This document shows, piece by piece, positions 13,522-26,800 of a stretch of DNA of 64,000 nt. Where the stretch lies: contig JANATG010000013.1 of assembly GCA_029449235.1 (NCBI GenBank), positions 496,001 to 560,000 of the forward strand, read 5' to 3'. The stretch comes from Linnemannia schmuckeri (taxonomy: Eukaryota; Mortierellomycota; Mortierellomycetes; Mortierellales; Mortierellaceae). The translations under genes and the position numbers were made by a program. Positions within the stretch are counted from its first letter, which is position 1, and each line of letters starts with the position of its first letter. The notes under the pieces are model-generated. The model was not told where the DNA came from, did not search any database, and was given only the letters and a program-made list of their open reading frames with translations.

Positions 13522-15210
13522 ATGACTGCAGACCTCCGCTTCCTCACTCTCGACCAGAAGCAGAAGGTAATATAGCAATATACTTCAATGCATTTTTTCA
13601 CTTTCGCTCTCACTTAGGCCAATTCACTGTATTAACAATTATATGGCGCGTCTCTTTTTCCCTGTTTATTGTATTTTCATAATCTTAATACTTGCCTGAC
13701 TGTGGATCAAGTTTGAAGACGAAGGGTAAGCACAAGCAAAGAGATCGATGGAGAACTGATAGAGCGCTAGACAGGATCATGATGAAAAAATGACTAACTG
13801 ATAAACTAACATCACCCTTTTCATCCGCGTTCATTCCTCTTCACTTACTACTTGACAACAGATACCTCGTCATCCCAGACTTCTTCTCACGCGCCACCGC
13901 TGATGAGCTTCGTGCAAGGGCATCCGAGATGCTCGAGAACTTTTCCCTGGAGGGCCATCCCATGACTACCTTTTCGACGGGCACCGGAGAGGTATACATA
14001 CTATTGTTCAACTTGAAACTCAACCGTGCCATGTTCTGTCGTCAGAACACGTCTACATACAGTCTTATTGACACTCTTTTTTTTTTTTTTCTCTATGCAT
14101 TTTAGGAGAAGAAGCACATTGGCGACGACTACTTTTTGACATCGGGAGACAAGGTGCGCTACTTTTTCGAGGAAGAGGCATTTGACAAACAGGGCAATCT
14201 GACCGTGCCTAAGTCCCGGGCGATCAACAAGATTGGCCATGGTATGTGTCATCTCTCCGTGTTTCGTTCTTTATCTCCGTCGTCCACCCCGGAAACTTCA
14301 CGCTCGTCCGATTTCCGACTGTGGGAAGAAACCTTTTCTTCCGTCATGTGACTCTTTATTGCACGCTGCGGAAATTATTATGCATGGTCACTCTACTAGG
14401 GTTGGGAACAAATCGACTGACTGGTTTTAGTTTATCTTCGACTGACTTAGCCCTTCATGAATTGGAGCCCAAGTTCCGCGCCCTTTCCTTGTCCAAGGAC
14501 ATGAAGGCTCTCGCCCACGACCTCGACTTCAAGGATCCCCGCGTCCTGCAGTCCATGTTGATCTTTAAGCAACCCAAGATTGGAGGCGAGGTGCCTCCTC
14601 ATCAGGACTCGACCTTCCTCTACACCGAGCCCCTCTCCGCACGCGGCTTCTGGTTCGCTCTCGAGGACTGCACCGCCGAGAACGGCGCTCTTTCCTTCGC
14701 TCCCGGATCCCATAAGAGTAAGTAACATCATTTTGTTTAAAAGTTGCATCAATTACATAAGGGATTATCACACTCTTGCGAAACTGACTATATTACATTA
14801 CACATGACTGTAGAGTACCCCGTCAACCGCCGATTCATTCGCGACCCCAAGTCTACGGGAGTGACATTCAGAGGTGAGGAAGAGCACCAGGCACCCGACG
14901 AGGAATTCAAGCTGGCAGAGTGCAAGGCTGGCTCCTTGGTCCTCATCCACGGATCCGTCCTCCACAAGTCGCCTGCCAACAGGAGTGACAAGAGCCGTTA
15001 CATTTACACCTTCCATGTCATCGAGGGTGGCGCAGAATATGATGGCGACAACTGGTATGTATTTATTTTTATTACATGGGCTTATGTTTTTCCGTGTGGG
15101 GTTTATGTAACTGATATAAATATGTACTATATTTTCTTTCGCCATGTAATTGTAGGTTGCAGCCGACCAAGGAAATGCCATTCACTCCTCTCTTCACCGC
15201 CGAGCCTTAG
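13522..15210 (+). CDS. Phytanoyl-CoA dioxygenase family protein, PHYHD1-like (295 aa)
   Basis: Seven exons: 13522-13566, 13712-13725, 13862-13991, 14106-14241, 14451-14717, 14814-15054, 15156-15210. The second is a 14-nt microexon that supplies FEDEG, completing the family's N-terminal FEDEGYLVIPDFF. The family uses Fe(II) and 2-oxoglutarate. The iron triad is visible: H159-Q-D161 in PPHQDSTF, and a distal His (probably H248 in HGSVLHKS), followed by the Arg-containing NRSDKSRY segment expected to bind 2-oxoglutarate. The 295-residue length fits animal PHYHD1. No N-terminal PTS2 signal is obvious and the C-terminus (AEP) is not a PTS1, so the protein is probably cytosolic. The substrate cannot be named. 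A C/T-rich block at about 13420-13512 precedes the start and an AATAAA lies 24 nt after the stop. Confidence 0.93.
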
Positions 15211-15233
15211 AAAAAAAAACTAATTGAAAATGG

Positions 15234-15239
15234 AATAAA
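15234..15239 (+). terminator. Polyadenylation signal AATAAA
   Basis: A perfect AATAAA 24 nt after the stop codon of the dioxygenase gene; the closeness implies a very short 3' UTR. Confidence 0.6.
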
Positions 15240-17270
15240 CAGAATATGTTATGCATACATTCCATTGGGTTTACTATTGCTTGTCTTTGTATTAGACGGC
15301 TGAGACTATTGTGACTACCAAAGACGCGCGTGAGATGGTGTTTTGAGGACAAGAAAAGCAAGTATATTTGCTTGCAGAAGCGCATGATCGCAATAGAGAA
15401 GAACGCAAGAAACGAGTAAGCAAAAAGGGAGTAGGGAGAAAATGATGAGTAACCTCTACGAGTAAGTGGTGTGGTACGGTTGACTCAGTTGAAGTAAACC
15501 ATATGCCGTCCAAATGTCCAAACGAGACAATGCGAATGTCAGAGCATTCAACATATGTTAGTCATCTAACATAGGCATGGACACTCTCGGCAAAAACCTA
15601 TTTCCACCCGCCACGAAATAATTTTTCCAGGTTTGATAATGGATGGATTCATGGTGGACACTCTTCGTCTCACCTCTTGCTATTTTGCCACCATCAGATT
15701 TACCTAGTATCTGATCAATTTGAAAACTTGGTGGTGTTTCGATTTTCAGACATTACTGATCAATGAAACTTGGTGAGGTCTCCTTTATTGTTTTTTGTTT
15801 GTTTTCTGGCGAAATGTACAGCTGACATCTCTTTTTTATACCCAGTGTAAAGTACATGTACCTTCTTGGGCTGTGCCAACCATGGCTGTCGTTGGCAATG
15901 ATATGAAGCAAGAAAAAAAAATTGATGCAAGAGACTAGAATGCCTGAAAGGTTTATCACCCGAAAGAAGGAGGGCAAAAAATCAGAGAGCACGTTTTTTT
16001 TTCTCAGCGGACTTAGTGAAAATCAAAACACAACTTTAAAAGCGAAAATCTCCTACTGGGTTTCTGTGGACCTTCGTTGCTTTGTTTCCTTTATTCATTC
16101 GTTCATTCGTTTTGTCAAGAGTGCAAATGGCGCTTTTTCTTGCGCTTGGTTAACCTTGGAGCCGGGAAGAGAGAACGAAAATAAAGAATGACAAGCAAGG
16201 GAAAAGGGAAGATACCATACTGGTTTTGGAATGCCTCTCTTTGTTGAGGCTCTCTGGCTGTGAATTATGTGTAACGGTTTTTGTAAATGAGAGCACATCT
16301 AGTGAGGATGGGGGGTCGTTGATTTTGTTCATCCGTTTGATACTAAATTATTTGAACCCAAAAACAATCAAAACAAACATACATACATACATACAAACAA
16401 ACAAACAAAAAACAAGAAAAAAAAAAAAACTTAAGTTGGATTGGGTGTATGGGGAGTGTTAGGGAAGGTATCGCTCGCTTGCTCATTGGAGTGAGCAAAC
16501 GAGAAGAGAGAACAGAGAGTGAGAGAAAGAAAAAGGAAGAGCAAACGAAGAAGAAACTGTATTGAATTTGTCTGATTGTCTGGTATGAACGATAGAATGA
16601 CCCATCCAGATCCAGATCCATCAAGGAGTAGAGTATAGGAGAAGAGAACGAATGTAAGAGAGGATGGGCATTGACCCTTTAGCCTACCTCTCTTCTCATC
16701 GAGTATTTTTTTCTTCAATGCTGTTCTTGGCTTATCTTTGATCGTACGACCACGCAAAAATAAACAGAGTCCCCAAACGAGCACACGATTGTCTATCTAA
16801 CCATGCACTCGAGAAGGGTGATGTGTGCGGTGAATGAAATAACAACAACATCATCAACAACAACAAGAAAGTCCTTGTTTTTCTTTGCGTGAAGCAGATG
16901 TAGAGGTAATTTGGAAGGGGAGAAGAGAAAAAACTAACTAATCATCCGATTGTGCATGGCTCTTGTACGCCCAAGGTATTTTTTTTGTTCTTTTCATTGG
17001 AAGTTCTCAGTCGTACAACTAGACCCCCTGACTGACTGCCTCTCTCTCCGCTTGTCGCCAAGAGGACGTAAAGTACTTTTTTACACGAAGGTAGCATGCA
17101 TGGAGTGGGAATTGTGCCTTGTCATCTGTTTTTTTTTTTCTCCCTCTCTCTGTTTTATGAGATGGCGTTGTTTGATTCATTTCATATGTGTTGTTTTTGG
17201 TTTGGTTTGTTTTTTACTTGCTGCATGCATACGGCGGCTGTTTGACTGATATGATGGTACTTTGCTCTCT
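15240..17270. other. Intergenic, no gene seen
   Basis: A/T-rich sequence with a compound (ACAT)n/(AAAC)n microsatellite at about 16375-16410. Open frames are short and low-complexity. Nothing here resembles a conserved protein or RNA. Confidence 0.55.
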
Positions 17271-18366
17271 TTCTTTCATACACCTCTTTCTCTCTCCCTC
17301 TCTCCCTCTTGGGTGGGATGGATGGATGGGGTTCGACAACAGCCAATTCCAGTGGAAAATGAATGAGCAATGGGTAGACTCTTCTTGTCTTGCTTCTTTG
17401 TACCTTTTACTCATTTTCTTCTCTCTTTTTTTCTTTGTTTGCTTTACGTCTTTTTTCTTCTTCTGTTTCTTCCCCTTCCCGACTCCCTCCTCTGACTCTG
17501 TTCCCTTCCTCTGGGTCCTCTTCTCTTTCCTCCTTTCCTTCAACACCTCTCCTCCTCTCTCCTTCTATCATACCCATCACCACTCCTCCGTCCCCATCTG
17601 CCTCTCTCCTTTCCTCTCACGCACCTTTCATCATTCGACGAGCAACAGCCCATTCCTTCATTTCTTCATTCCCATTCTCCTTTTTCACTTCTCGTTCCTT
17701 TCGTCTCTTTATTATTGTTTTTTTTTATCTCCTCCTCCCTGTCCAAACGTGACCCGACACTGCCCCATTCCCGCTTCTCTTTTTTCAATTATCTTTTTAT
17801 TACATACGCCTTCCTCCCACTTTACACGACAACAACCTCGTCAACAACTCATTATCCCTCCTACCTCTCCACTAGAAACGATTGTCAGTGTGTGAGCGTG
17901 TGCATATAATTTCACTCAACTACCACCTCGTTCCTTTTCTTTTTTCTTATTCCTTCCTCGCGTCGCCACTCTCCTCTCTTCGCGACGCCTCTTATTTCAC
18001 ATCTCCCCACCCCTTTTCCCTTCGCTACATCCATCTTTTATCAACCCTTGGATGTCTGCAAGACGTGCTTAACATTGGTGGCTCTTGACAAGACAACCAC
18101 GTTTTTCGAGCACCTTTGGAACAACGAATTTCTGTGCAAACAATAACAGGCATATAACACCAACACTTCCTCGACATTTTATTGCACTCACTCCCGCATT
18201 TACAACGATAATCACTCCCCTTTTCCCTTTTTTTTCCTGGGTGCCTGACTTTCAACAGTTTCCTCTCACCATCTTGTACATAGAACACACACTTCCCCTC
18301 TTCATTGTTCCCTTCTTTTTACACTCGCTCTTGTTCACACCATATCACCCTTCTCCACGCGATACT
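17270..18366 (+). promoter_or_regulatory. Pyrimidine-rich upstream tract of 7TM-B
   Basis: Just over 1 kb of C/T-rich plus strand (densest at 17400-17720 and 17930-18030) ends at the ATG at 18367. Frames open through it read as Ser/Phe/Leu/Pro strings. The frame is open upstream to 18085, but that extension has UTR-like composition, so 18367 is preferred as start. Likely promoter plus 5' leader. Confidence 0.5.
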
Positions 18367-21300
18367 ATGAATTCGTCTTTGTCTGGACCCCCAGAATTTG
18401 CACCCGATATCTGCGGAAGAATCTTCACAAATGGATGTGGCAAGAACGAAAATAGATCGGACAATCCCCGTAAGTCTTGGCGAGAGGCCAATATCGCCTT
18501 TGTTATCGCCACCAGCTACCTCGCCATGATCACCCTCATCGCCTTCGTCATGTATGTTCGGAATCAGACTCGCCTTCGCCTTATCGTCGTCATTTTCTCC
18601 ATCCTTGGCCTCTCATCAGCCGTCATTGGGTTCCTCTCGACGACAAGGTTCCGAGGCTCGTTTAAGACGGATGACAACAGCAACGACAAACTGGGATCGG
18701 ATTATTTCTGGGTCGTGTATTTTGTCTGTGAGGGTCTGGGCACCGCCATTCTTGCTTGGACGGTTGTTAAGGTGGGCACAGTGTTCTACTCACAGGCCGG
18801 CAGGAAGAATATTTTTTACGTCCTGTCGATCGTCATAATTTCGCTCTTTGCTACCATCGCCACCGCCAACCTGGTCATCTATCTCACGCAATTGAAGGGT
18901 AACCCGCTCAAGGGCACCCAGGCCTACCAGTATCAAATATGCATATCGTATATGCAGTATTGCTTGGATTTAACGCCAGGAAGGCCGGACGGATTCGACT
19001 GGAGGAAAAGAGTGTTAGCGGAGTGGAACGATGATCAAAAGAATCCAAGTCGTGAGGTCTATCTTCCCAACCAAGTGCTTACAGCTGTCACCTTCCTTTG
19101 GGTGTCCATGTATCTCTTTGTCCCGCTATTGAGGAATCGGAAACACCGTCCCGTCATTGGCAGCGACATGACGGCCGTCGGAATCTGGTACCTCTCGTGT
19201 CTATCGATCCTGGTGTCGGTAAGTTCCGCCAGCAACAAGCTTGAGGCCATACCAATCGCTTACATGCATCCTAATACATGTTTTAATCTTATATATACTG
19301 CCAGGTATACATGGCCCTCACCATTTGGTCGTGCTTTCAAGTAAACCCTAAAATCTTGTACCAACCCTGGATCTCGGCTTTTGATGTTTGTCTTCGTGGC
19401 ACCATTGGTATTGTTTTTAGTCTGCCGGCGCCAAAGTTCATCATCCAGTTTGCTCGTCAATACTACGGGCACCAGCGCAAGGAGGGTGACTGCAGCAGAA
19501 TCCCAAGAGGCATCAACTCTCGTCAGCACGGCATGTTCACTTCCAACATGAACTGCTCGCAAGACTACGGAGGTAACTTTTCGACCGACCGTTCATTTGT
19601 AACGACCCTTGGCACCACCGCCAAGGCAGGCGCGCCTATTGAGGACCCCTTAGGCTATCTCGAAAACCACAGCAATCGAAGCAACAACATGAACTTTGGA
19701 TCTATAAAACTCTTCCCCACCCGGAACCGAGGCGAGTCCATGGAGAGCAGCAAGATGTTCAGCCAGGACTTTGAGCCCGAAGACCTTCAGGACGGAAACC
19801 TAACCGGCGATGAGGGCCACACCAGCGACTCGTTCCAACAGTACTACTCCAAGATGGATACCGCTATTCCCATTGTTATGTCGAGGGAGCCAAACACTTT
19901 GACATCTCAGGACGCACAAGAAAAGGGCGTTCTTTCATCTGAACACAAGATGGGAGAACCTCAACGACCAGCCCCAGCATTGACTATGACAAGGTCGACT
20001 GAGAAGCAGGCTGTCCGCTCATGGGATATCGACAGTCAGGTTAAGCCTTCATCGGAGAACAACACCTCTCCTTCCTCCTCTTCTCAGAAGTGTACAATCC
20101 AGCAACACAGCAGGGATGCTACAAGTGAGCCTAAGTTGACTCCAGGTATTTATACTCTCGTTAATGACAACGAGACGCTTGTTCATGTGTACTTATTGCA
20201 TTCTGGTATTAATTTCATTTGTATTACTTGTTTGTTTATGTATGTCAGCTGTTGCTGGTGAGTCTGCGCTGCAGCCCTCTGCACATGCCCCACAAGAGGT
20301 GACCTCCAAGAGTACCGGAATCACAGGAACGACGGGATGGGAAATTGGTGGATGGGGCCATCTTCGGGAAGGCAGCGACACCAGTAATGCCAACCCCGCT
20401 CATCCCCGGGACGGCAGCAGCGCCAGCAATGCTAGCCTTGCCCATCCGCTTGAAAAGAAGCTATACCGACAAGACCTGGTCTACAACGTAGGCGATGGTA
20501 CCGTTTCTGTCCTACCCGAGCTCACTGGTCTTCAAAAGCAGCTTGCTCAACATCAGTCGTCCCTTCTCCCGTCAGCCATTGCCATCCAACACTACGACCC
20601 AGCCGAGAACTGCCCCCCAGCCCTGCGTGCCCAGATGGAGGCCGCCTTCGCCAACTATATTGAGAGTCTCCCTCCAGATGTGGATATCGATGGGCGGATC
20701 CGTCTTCCAGGTCAGGAACCAGACTTGATCACAGCAGACTCTGACGACCTCAAGATGACTCGCCATCTCAACGAGCGGTTCCGGGTTTACCAACAGAACC
20801 ACAACTCGTTTGCCTATGATCGCGCCTACTGGATCAAGCACCCGCCCAACCAATCTAATATTGACTCGGCTACCAGCAGGAAAGAGAGACTTATGGAGGA
20901 CGTCTATCTCAATCCTATCCAATCCGCTGCCTCCAAGCTGATTACCATTCAACCGCCCCCACCTAGTTTTGCTCCGCCACTGCCCCCTCCTACCGCCACC
21001 GCGTCCCTAAAGAAGAAGTGGCTCTCTGGCCGCAAGTCTCACGATCTGGATCGCCTGTCATCCCAGAGTGCTGCCATCAAACTCAACGAGACTGACCGAG
21101 CTCCTTCTGGAGGCGAGCGCCGAGGAAGTCTGACCAACACAGGCACTGAAGGCGCCTCGTCCAAGCCCAACAAGCCAAAGGAGAGTCGTTTGGGTGTCTT
21201 TTCAAAGGTCCTTTCCGGAACCTCCCACAAAGGTAGTGACCGCGTCCGCACCAGCCAAGACATCAACGACCAGGATCGTGAGCGCGACAAGCCAGAATCA

Positions 21301-23265
21301 GGCGCTAAGACCGACAGCAAGTCCGCCGGTCCTCTCCAAATCTCTGCCCCTGCCCCAGCAACAGTCGAGGCGTTGACAAAGTCGACTTCCTTAGGTCAAC
21401 TACAGGAGGAAGATGAGGACAAGGGTCTTCAGTACTACTACCCCGACCCTTATTTCAGTCTCGCCGAGAGCAAGAAATCCCATTCTAGCTCGTCTGGCTC
21501 TGCTGCGATGGAGAAAGGCATATCGTCGTCATCGGCACAGAAACACCCACTTTCGCCCACCTTCCCAGGAGATACCAGATCTAACTCAATGGGCTCGGCC
21601 AAGTCTGCAACCGGAGCCGCCAGCACTTTGGAATCCTCAAACTCGCAAACGAGTCCATTCGATTACTGCCCACAGTCTCCAGTCCTGGATGCGAGCAAGA
21701 GCGACACCGCCACCATTTCCTCATCAAAATCAGGCAAGGGCTCCCTGGGCTCCCGCAAGTCCTCTAAGCTGGATCTATCGCTTCCCCGCAATGCTGCCGA
21801 CATTGCTGGTTCGGCTCCCAACACGCCCTTACCCCAGCCCGGTGGATTCGGATCGCTTCTCGCCCGGTCGTCTTCGAACTCCAAAAAGTTGAGCGCCAAG
21901 TTCAAGGCCCGCGATAGTCGTTCCAAGTCGGATCTGGCGCCAGGTCGTACTAGTGCTGACCTGATTCAATCTTCAGTAGCATCTCTCCCGATCACAGCGA
22001 CTCGCAAGCCAAGTATACCCAGTGTTCCCATCAGCAACCAGCCTTCTTCCTTGTCACCGCCTCCTCGTCAGAGCTGGTCTCGATCCAAGTCCTTCCAGGG
22101 CGCGGCTCCTACTATCTCTGCCGCCTTGACCGGCAAGTTTACCGAGGGCGAGAATCCAATGATGATCGATGTTCAGCTTGCGAACGATCTTATTTCCGGA
22201 GATGCGACGATCCCTTCGTCTGGAGGGACTCGGAGCTCAATGTCATCCTCGATCGGTTCTCCTACGACCGACTCTCCGACGCTGACACCCACCAGTGAGG
22301 TACGCACTAAGACAGCGCCGCCGCTCAAGAAGGACAGTCTCTCTTCTCCTGCTCCATCTCCATCCACACCCTCAATAGCATCGCCCTTTCCTCGACTCGG
22401 AGGAATGGCCCCACCACGGACGAGCCAAGACAAGCGGAACAACTCTCTCGACCGAGACAGCGAACTGAGCTTCTCTGCCAGCGGCAGTGGCGGACTTGGG
22501 GCATCAGGAACGGGCAAAAGTCGCACAGGATTCACTACTGCCACCATGGATCTCCGACGAGCCTCCAACCGCCCTCAGCGTTCTGTCGACAACCTCGCCT
22601 CCGCCTACTTTTACCGACGTGCAGCTGAATACAGCGGTTCGAATGATGTGAATTCCCGACTCGGTGGCTCATCAAACGATAAGGCCATCAACAGCGGTAC
22701 CTCGGCATCAACGTCACATGGAATTCCACCCTCCTCGCCTCATTTGACTAGTTCAGGGTTCTCTTACTACGGAGTCGGCATCGATGGCGGGGGCGACAGC
22801 GGCCGCAGCTCACCCCGCAGCCACCGCGACTCTCTCCTGGGCCAAAAACCACATCACAAGAGCCAGTATAGTATCGACTATAGCACCGGGTTTTCATCGT
22901 CCTCGCCTTCATCTCCATTTGACAACCCCCCTGCTCCTCCGGGGGTAAATGACAGTGGCCGAACCAACAGTGTGACGAGCAGTTTACACCTCATGGCGGA
23001 CGATCCCTGGACCCAAGCTATGGTCGCCCGTGCCCAGAACTCTAACCCTGCCACTGGCGCGACATCACCCGCCACCACCCCTACAGGAGGAGCGACAGGG
23101 ACAGGACTAGGAGGAGGTGGTAGTGGTCACTCGCACTCATTTTCCCAATCGTCGATTCAGTTTCCAGTGAGCCCTACGCGGAGTCCTAGTCCTGGACTTT
23201 TTGCGCCCTCTTCGTTATCGACCTTTTCTTCGCGACCTGGCATTGCTCGGACTGGATCTGAATAA
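18367..23265 (+). CDS. 7TM-B: seven-transmembrane protein with very long disordered tail (1569 aa)
   Basis: Three exons: 18367-19218, 19305-20145, 20249-23265. Intron 1 is phase 0 (ILVS then VYMAL); intron 2 splits a codon to give TPAVAGES. Residues 1-40 are polar with an NSS sequon and two Cys, then hydrophobic helices lie near 42-64, 71-92, 113-140, 150-175, 235-257, 271-298 and 312-332. The loop between helices 4 and 5 is about 60 residues with two Cys and would face outside if the N-terminus does. Some 1200 residues follow, Ser/Pro/Gly-rich, probably cytoplasmic. A better-ordered, charged segment (about 679-796) contains HYDPAENCPP and YDRAYWIKHP; the rest is phosphosite-like RSSS/SPS repeats. 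It is paralogous to the gene at 8437-12082 over helices 5-7, sharing the helix 6 intron. I recognise no named receptor family. Confidence 0.88.
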
Positions 23266-23856
23266 GTGCTTGGGCGCCTTGCAACCAATCTACAACCAAA
23301 ACACGCACCAAACCAACATTATACCACCTAGATACTCTGATACATTAAAAAATAATCCAGAAGGAACATTTTTTGCATACGTGTTTGTTTTGAAAAGGTG
23401 TGGATATGAGAAAAGGAGGGTTGGTCTTACAAGTAAAGAACGCGACGACGTGTTCAGCGGAAAAAGAACAATTTGACAAGTTGAGTAATGACGAGAAACA
23501 AACAGACACTGAAGGCGAGAAGCCAGGCTCTTGGTGACAAGGGCGTGGGGATTCTGAGAAGATGTTAATAGAGAAGTCAATGAGGAAATACAAGATCGAC
23601 GGGCGGTGGAGAAAGAAAAGCTGTCCACTTTACTGAACAGCAAAAAAAAAAAAAAAAAAAAAACAAATCCCTTCGCGCTCTGTCTCTGTCAGCCAGGCGC
23701 TTGCTGTTCACAAAAGCTTTGACTTCCCTTTCATTGTTTTTACGTACATGAAGAAGCTCGATAATTATTGTGAATATAAACCTTGCATATTGATTCCTTG
23801 CTCCTTGAAGTGACAGTTCAATTGACAAAGGACAAAGAACAAATATTATAAAAACT

Positions 23857-23880
23857 AAACAAACAAACAAACAAACAAAC
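23857..23880. repeat. (AAAC)6 microsatellite
   Basis: Six perfect AAAC units in the 3' flank of 7TM-B. Confidence 0.9.
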
Positions 23881-26800
23881 ATAGCCCATCGGAGCGTTGG
23901 AACAACAATAAACTCTCTTTCCCCAACGAATACATTCATATATTTGACATTTCTGCTGACATGAAATGAATTGTCCTAAAGTGGGATGGGATGGATGGGA
24001 TGTGATAAGTGGAGAACGGTTGTGTGTGGGGGGACGGATAGCAACCCGTGGCCGTTTCGTTTATGTTTGTTTTGGTGCTGTTCTGGCTTCTTCTTTGAGG
24101 GAGGTGAGCATCCATCGACTTGTGCTCTTGTTTTTTATCCCCGAGAAAGGAAAAGGTACGTTCCGCGTGTGGAGGAATCGACAAACACACAACTAACGGA
24201 AGGAAAAAAAATCGATGAAAATAAAATGGGATGGTTGAATGGTTTCTTTGTGGGGAGAAAGAACCTCCAAGCGAGTGTCAATAACTACGCTAACCTCAAC
24301 CCTTCTCCGGTGCTCGTCCATCCATGCACTCAACTCCATCCTCTCCGCCTATCTCTTCATTTCATACATACCTCCTTTCTCTCTTTTCCAACCTTGATTT
24401 AGCACACCTTTGTGTGTTGTTCGTAAATCCAAGGGCTCGTGTTATTTTTTGCATACCTTATGTTTATTCAAGTACCATACACACATCGGGCCGACCATTG
24501 TGGAGATTGAGAAGACCAGATTGAGTCCGAAATGGATGGAGTGGGGTGGAGAATGAAAATATTTCCTTGTGCTCCCTTTGCTTCCATATTTCACCTCCCT
24601 CTTCACTTTGGCTGTTCCTTCTGTTGATAACAAGGTTCAGTTTGTTTATTTGCCCGTTCGCTGAGTTGATGGTTTTGTTTCTGTAAAGCAAGCATATGGT
24701 AGCCTCGAGTTACAAAGCCAGCAAGAGTACTAGACAAGGGCTATTTACATGTGCATGTTCATTCTTTTTTTACCCGGCTCTTTTATTTTTCAAATGGAAG
24801 TCAAGCTGCCATGGTGCCCTCCTTCTTTCCTCCATGCACCAAGTACCATTCGGAGAGTGTGGAGCGATGGGCGCCTAACTCTCACATGCACTCATTCTCT
24901 CCTTCCTCCACATGATGCATGGTGTCAGCTCAACATTCGCATCTAGGGCAATTTCATAGCTCTCTTGTGCGCCTTTCTTCTGTCACGCTCCTCTCATCAT
25001 CATCTCTCCACAATCATGGTAAACGCCCATACATTTAAGACAAACAAAGCTCTTAATTTTGTATCTTGTTCTGCATGCATCCATAGTCGGTTAGCCTCGA
25101 AGGGAAAAAAAGGGGAAGAATCGCGGTTACCGTACGGTTTTTTCGCTGTTGTTTTGCTGAGCGCCCAGCTAAGGTTTTGTTTCTGAAGATACTAAATGGA
25201 TTGTAAGGTTTGTTTTATGCCTATTGCACCAGACGCGTATTTAAAAAGATAATTCGGTAATAACACAAGCGCATAACGAACAACATCTAAGATAGTGTGC
25301 AAGCACGTCCATCAAAATTTTAAACATGGACTGTGGATAGATAATATAGCCTAAAACCAACCAACCCTCGTTCTACAAACTAACGGTCGAGATGGAGGAA
25401 AGAGAGATATTGACACGCGCCAGAGAATTGAACGAGGTTGTTGGGTTAAAGCGAGGAAGGAGAGAGTACAAGGAAGAGCAAAATGAAAAACGACAGAGAG
25501 AGAAGAGTGAGGATCTGTGCTTTTTTTTTTCTCTGTGTCAACGCCGGAAAACAATGTATTGGTTTGCGTTCAGGTGCGGTATTGTGTTCTTTTTTTACGG
25601 TATTCATGATACACAACTTTAGTTCACATTCTTTGGCAAAGTTGTCGGCCATTCCTGGTGAAAGAAATAACAAAGCTGAAGAGGATGCATATCGACATCA
25701 ATACATACGTACATCACCTTGTCCCCTTTTTTACCGTTTAAGGTTCTAACACGGACATTTCTGTCACTAGAGTCGCTTGCCGAGCGTTGCTTCCATCGAA
25801 GAAGGCTGAATTGCAATACCATCAATGGATACTCATTCCTCCAACAGGAAGAAATTTGAAATCCGAAAAAGAACAAGAGTTGCATCTTCTTTGAACGTCC
25901 GCTCTCGTCATCGACAATTGACAAGATTTTACAACAATAGTAGGTACAGCAGCAAAGTGAACATTCAAATAGTATTCACAGGCATATATTAAAAAGAAAC
26001 GAAAGCCAAGAGTAGGGGTACCTCTCTACGGATACATCTTCGTTCTTTTTTGCTCCATTGGACATTCATGTGCTAAGGGATGGTCTATGGTGAATAAGGG
26101 AACAGAAGAAAACCAGAAGAGAACTCGAGCCATGGCGCAATTTCAGAGAGCACTTTTCGAAAGTCCAATTGAACATAATCAAAAATGAACTAGACAGAAA
26201 ACAAAAAGAAAAGAAGGGTGGATGGGTGCATGAGTGACAAGGCCAAAGTAAAGAGAAAGCTCACAAAACGACGAGCGTTTTTTAGTTTCTTTTGGTGTCA
26301 AATAACCTGCTTGACACTGTTTAAAAGAAGAGCAGGCCAACAAACAACAGTATTAACAACAGAAGGAAACTGGTTGGGAGAACAGATGCCATAACCATAC
26401 AGAAACACGTTGGATTGTTTACTGAACTATGGTCTACAAAAACGAAACTAGCCCCACTGTTCATTTTTGCCTCAGGATGCAACACAAACGCCCTTATTTT
26501 TCTTTTTGTTTGCTCTTATTTGTTGGACCAATCTATTGCAGTTTGCCGTTGTCGCCGGTTTTTTTATTGTCGATTGTTTGCGTTGTTGTGCTCTCTTTCA
26601 CTTCAATGGTACTTTACAGGAACTCAAGCGTACCCTTCCTTTTATCACACTGCGCGGATTTGACAACAATAAGAGCATTGACCGACTTCGAACTCACTAA
26701 CAAAAGAAGGATAGTGAGAGAGAGAAGGTGATTGTGGTTCCTCGAATTAACAGAAAAGAGGAGGAAGAGGAAGGGTCTAGATTTTTTAAGTTTTTTTTTC

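Noticed and set aside
18085..18366. 94-codon N-terminal extension of 7TM-B
   Set aside because: Composition matches the C/T-rich leader and the ATG at 18367 starts a polar N-terminus that suits the first helix.
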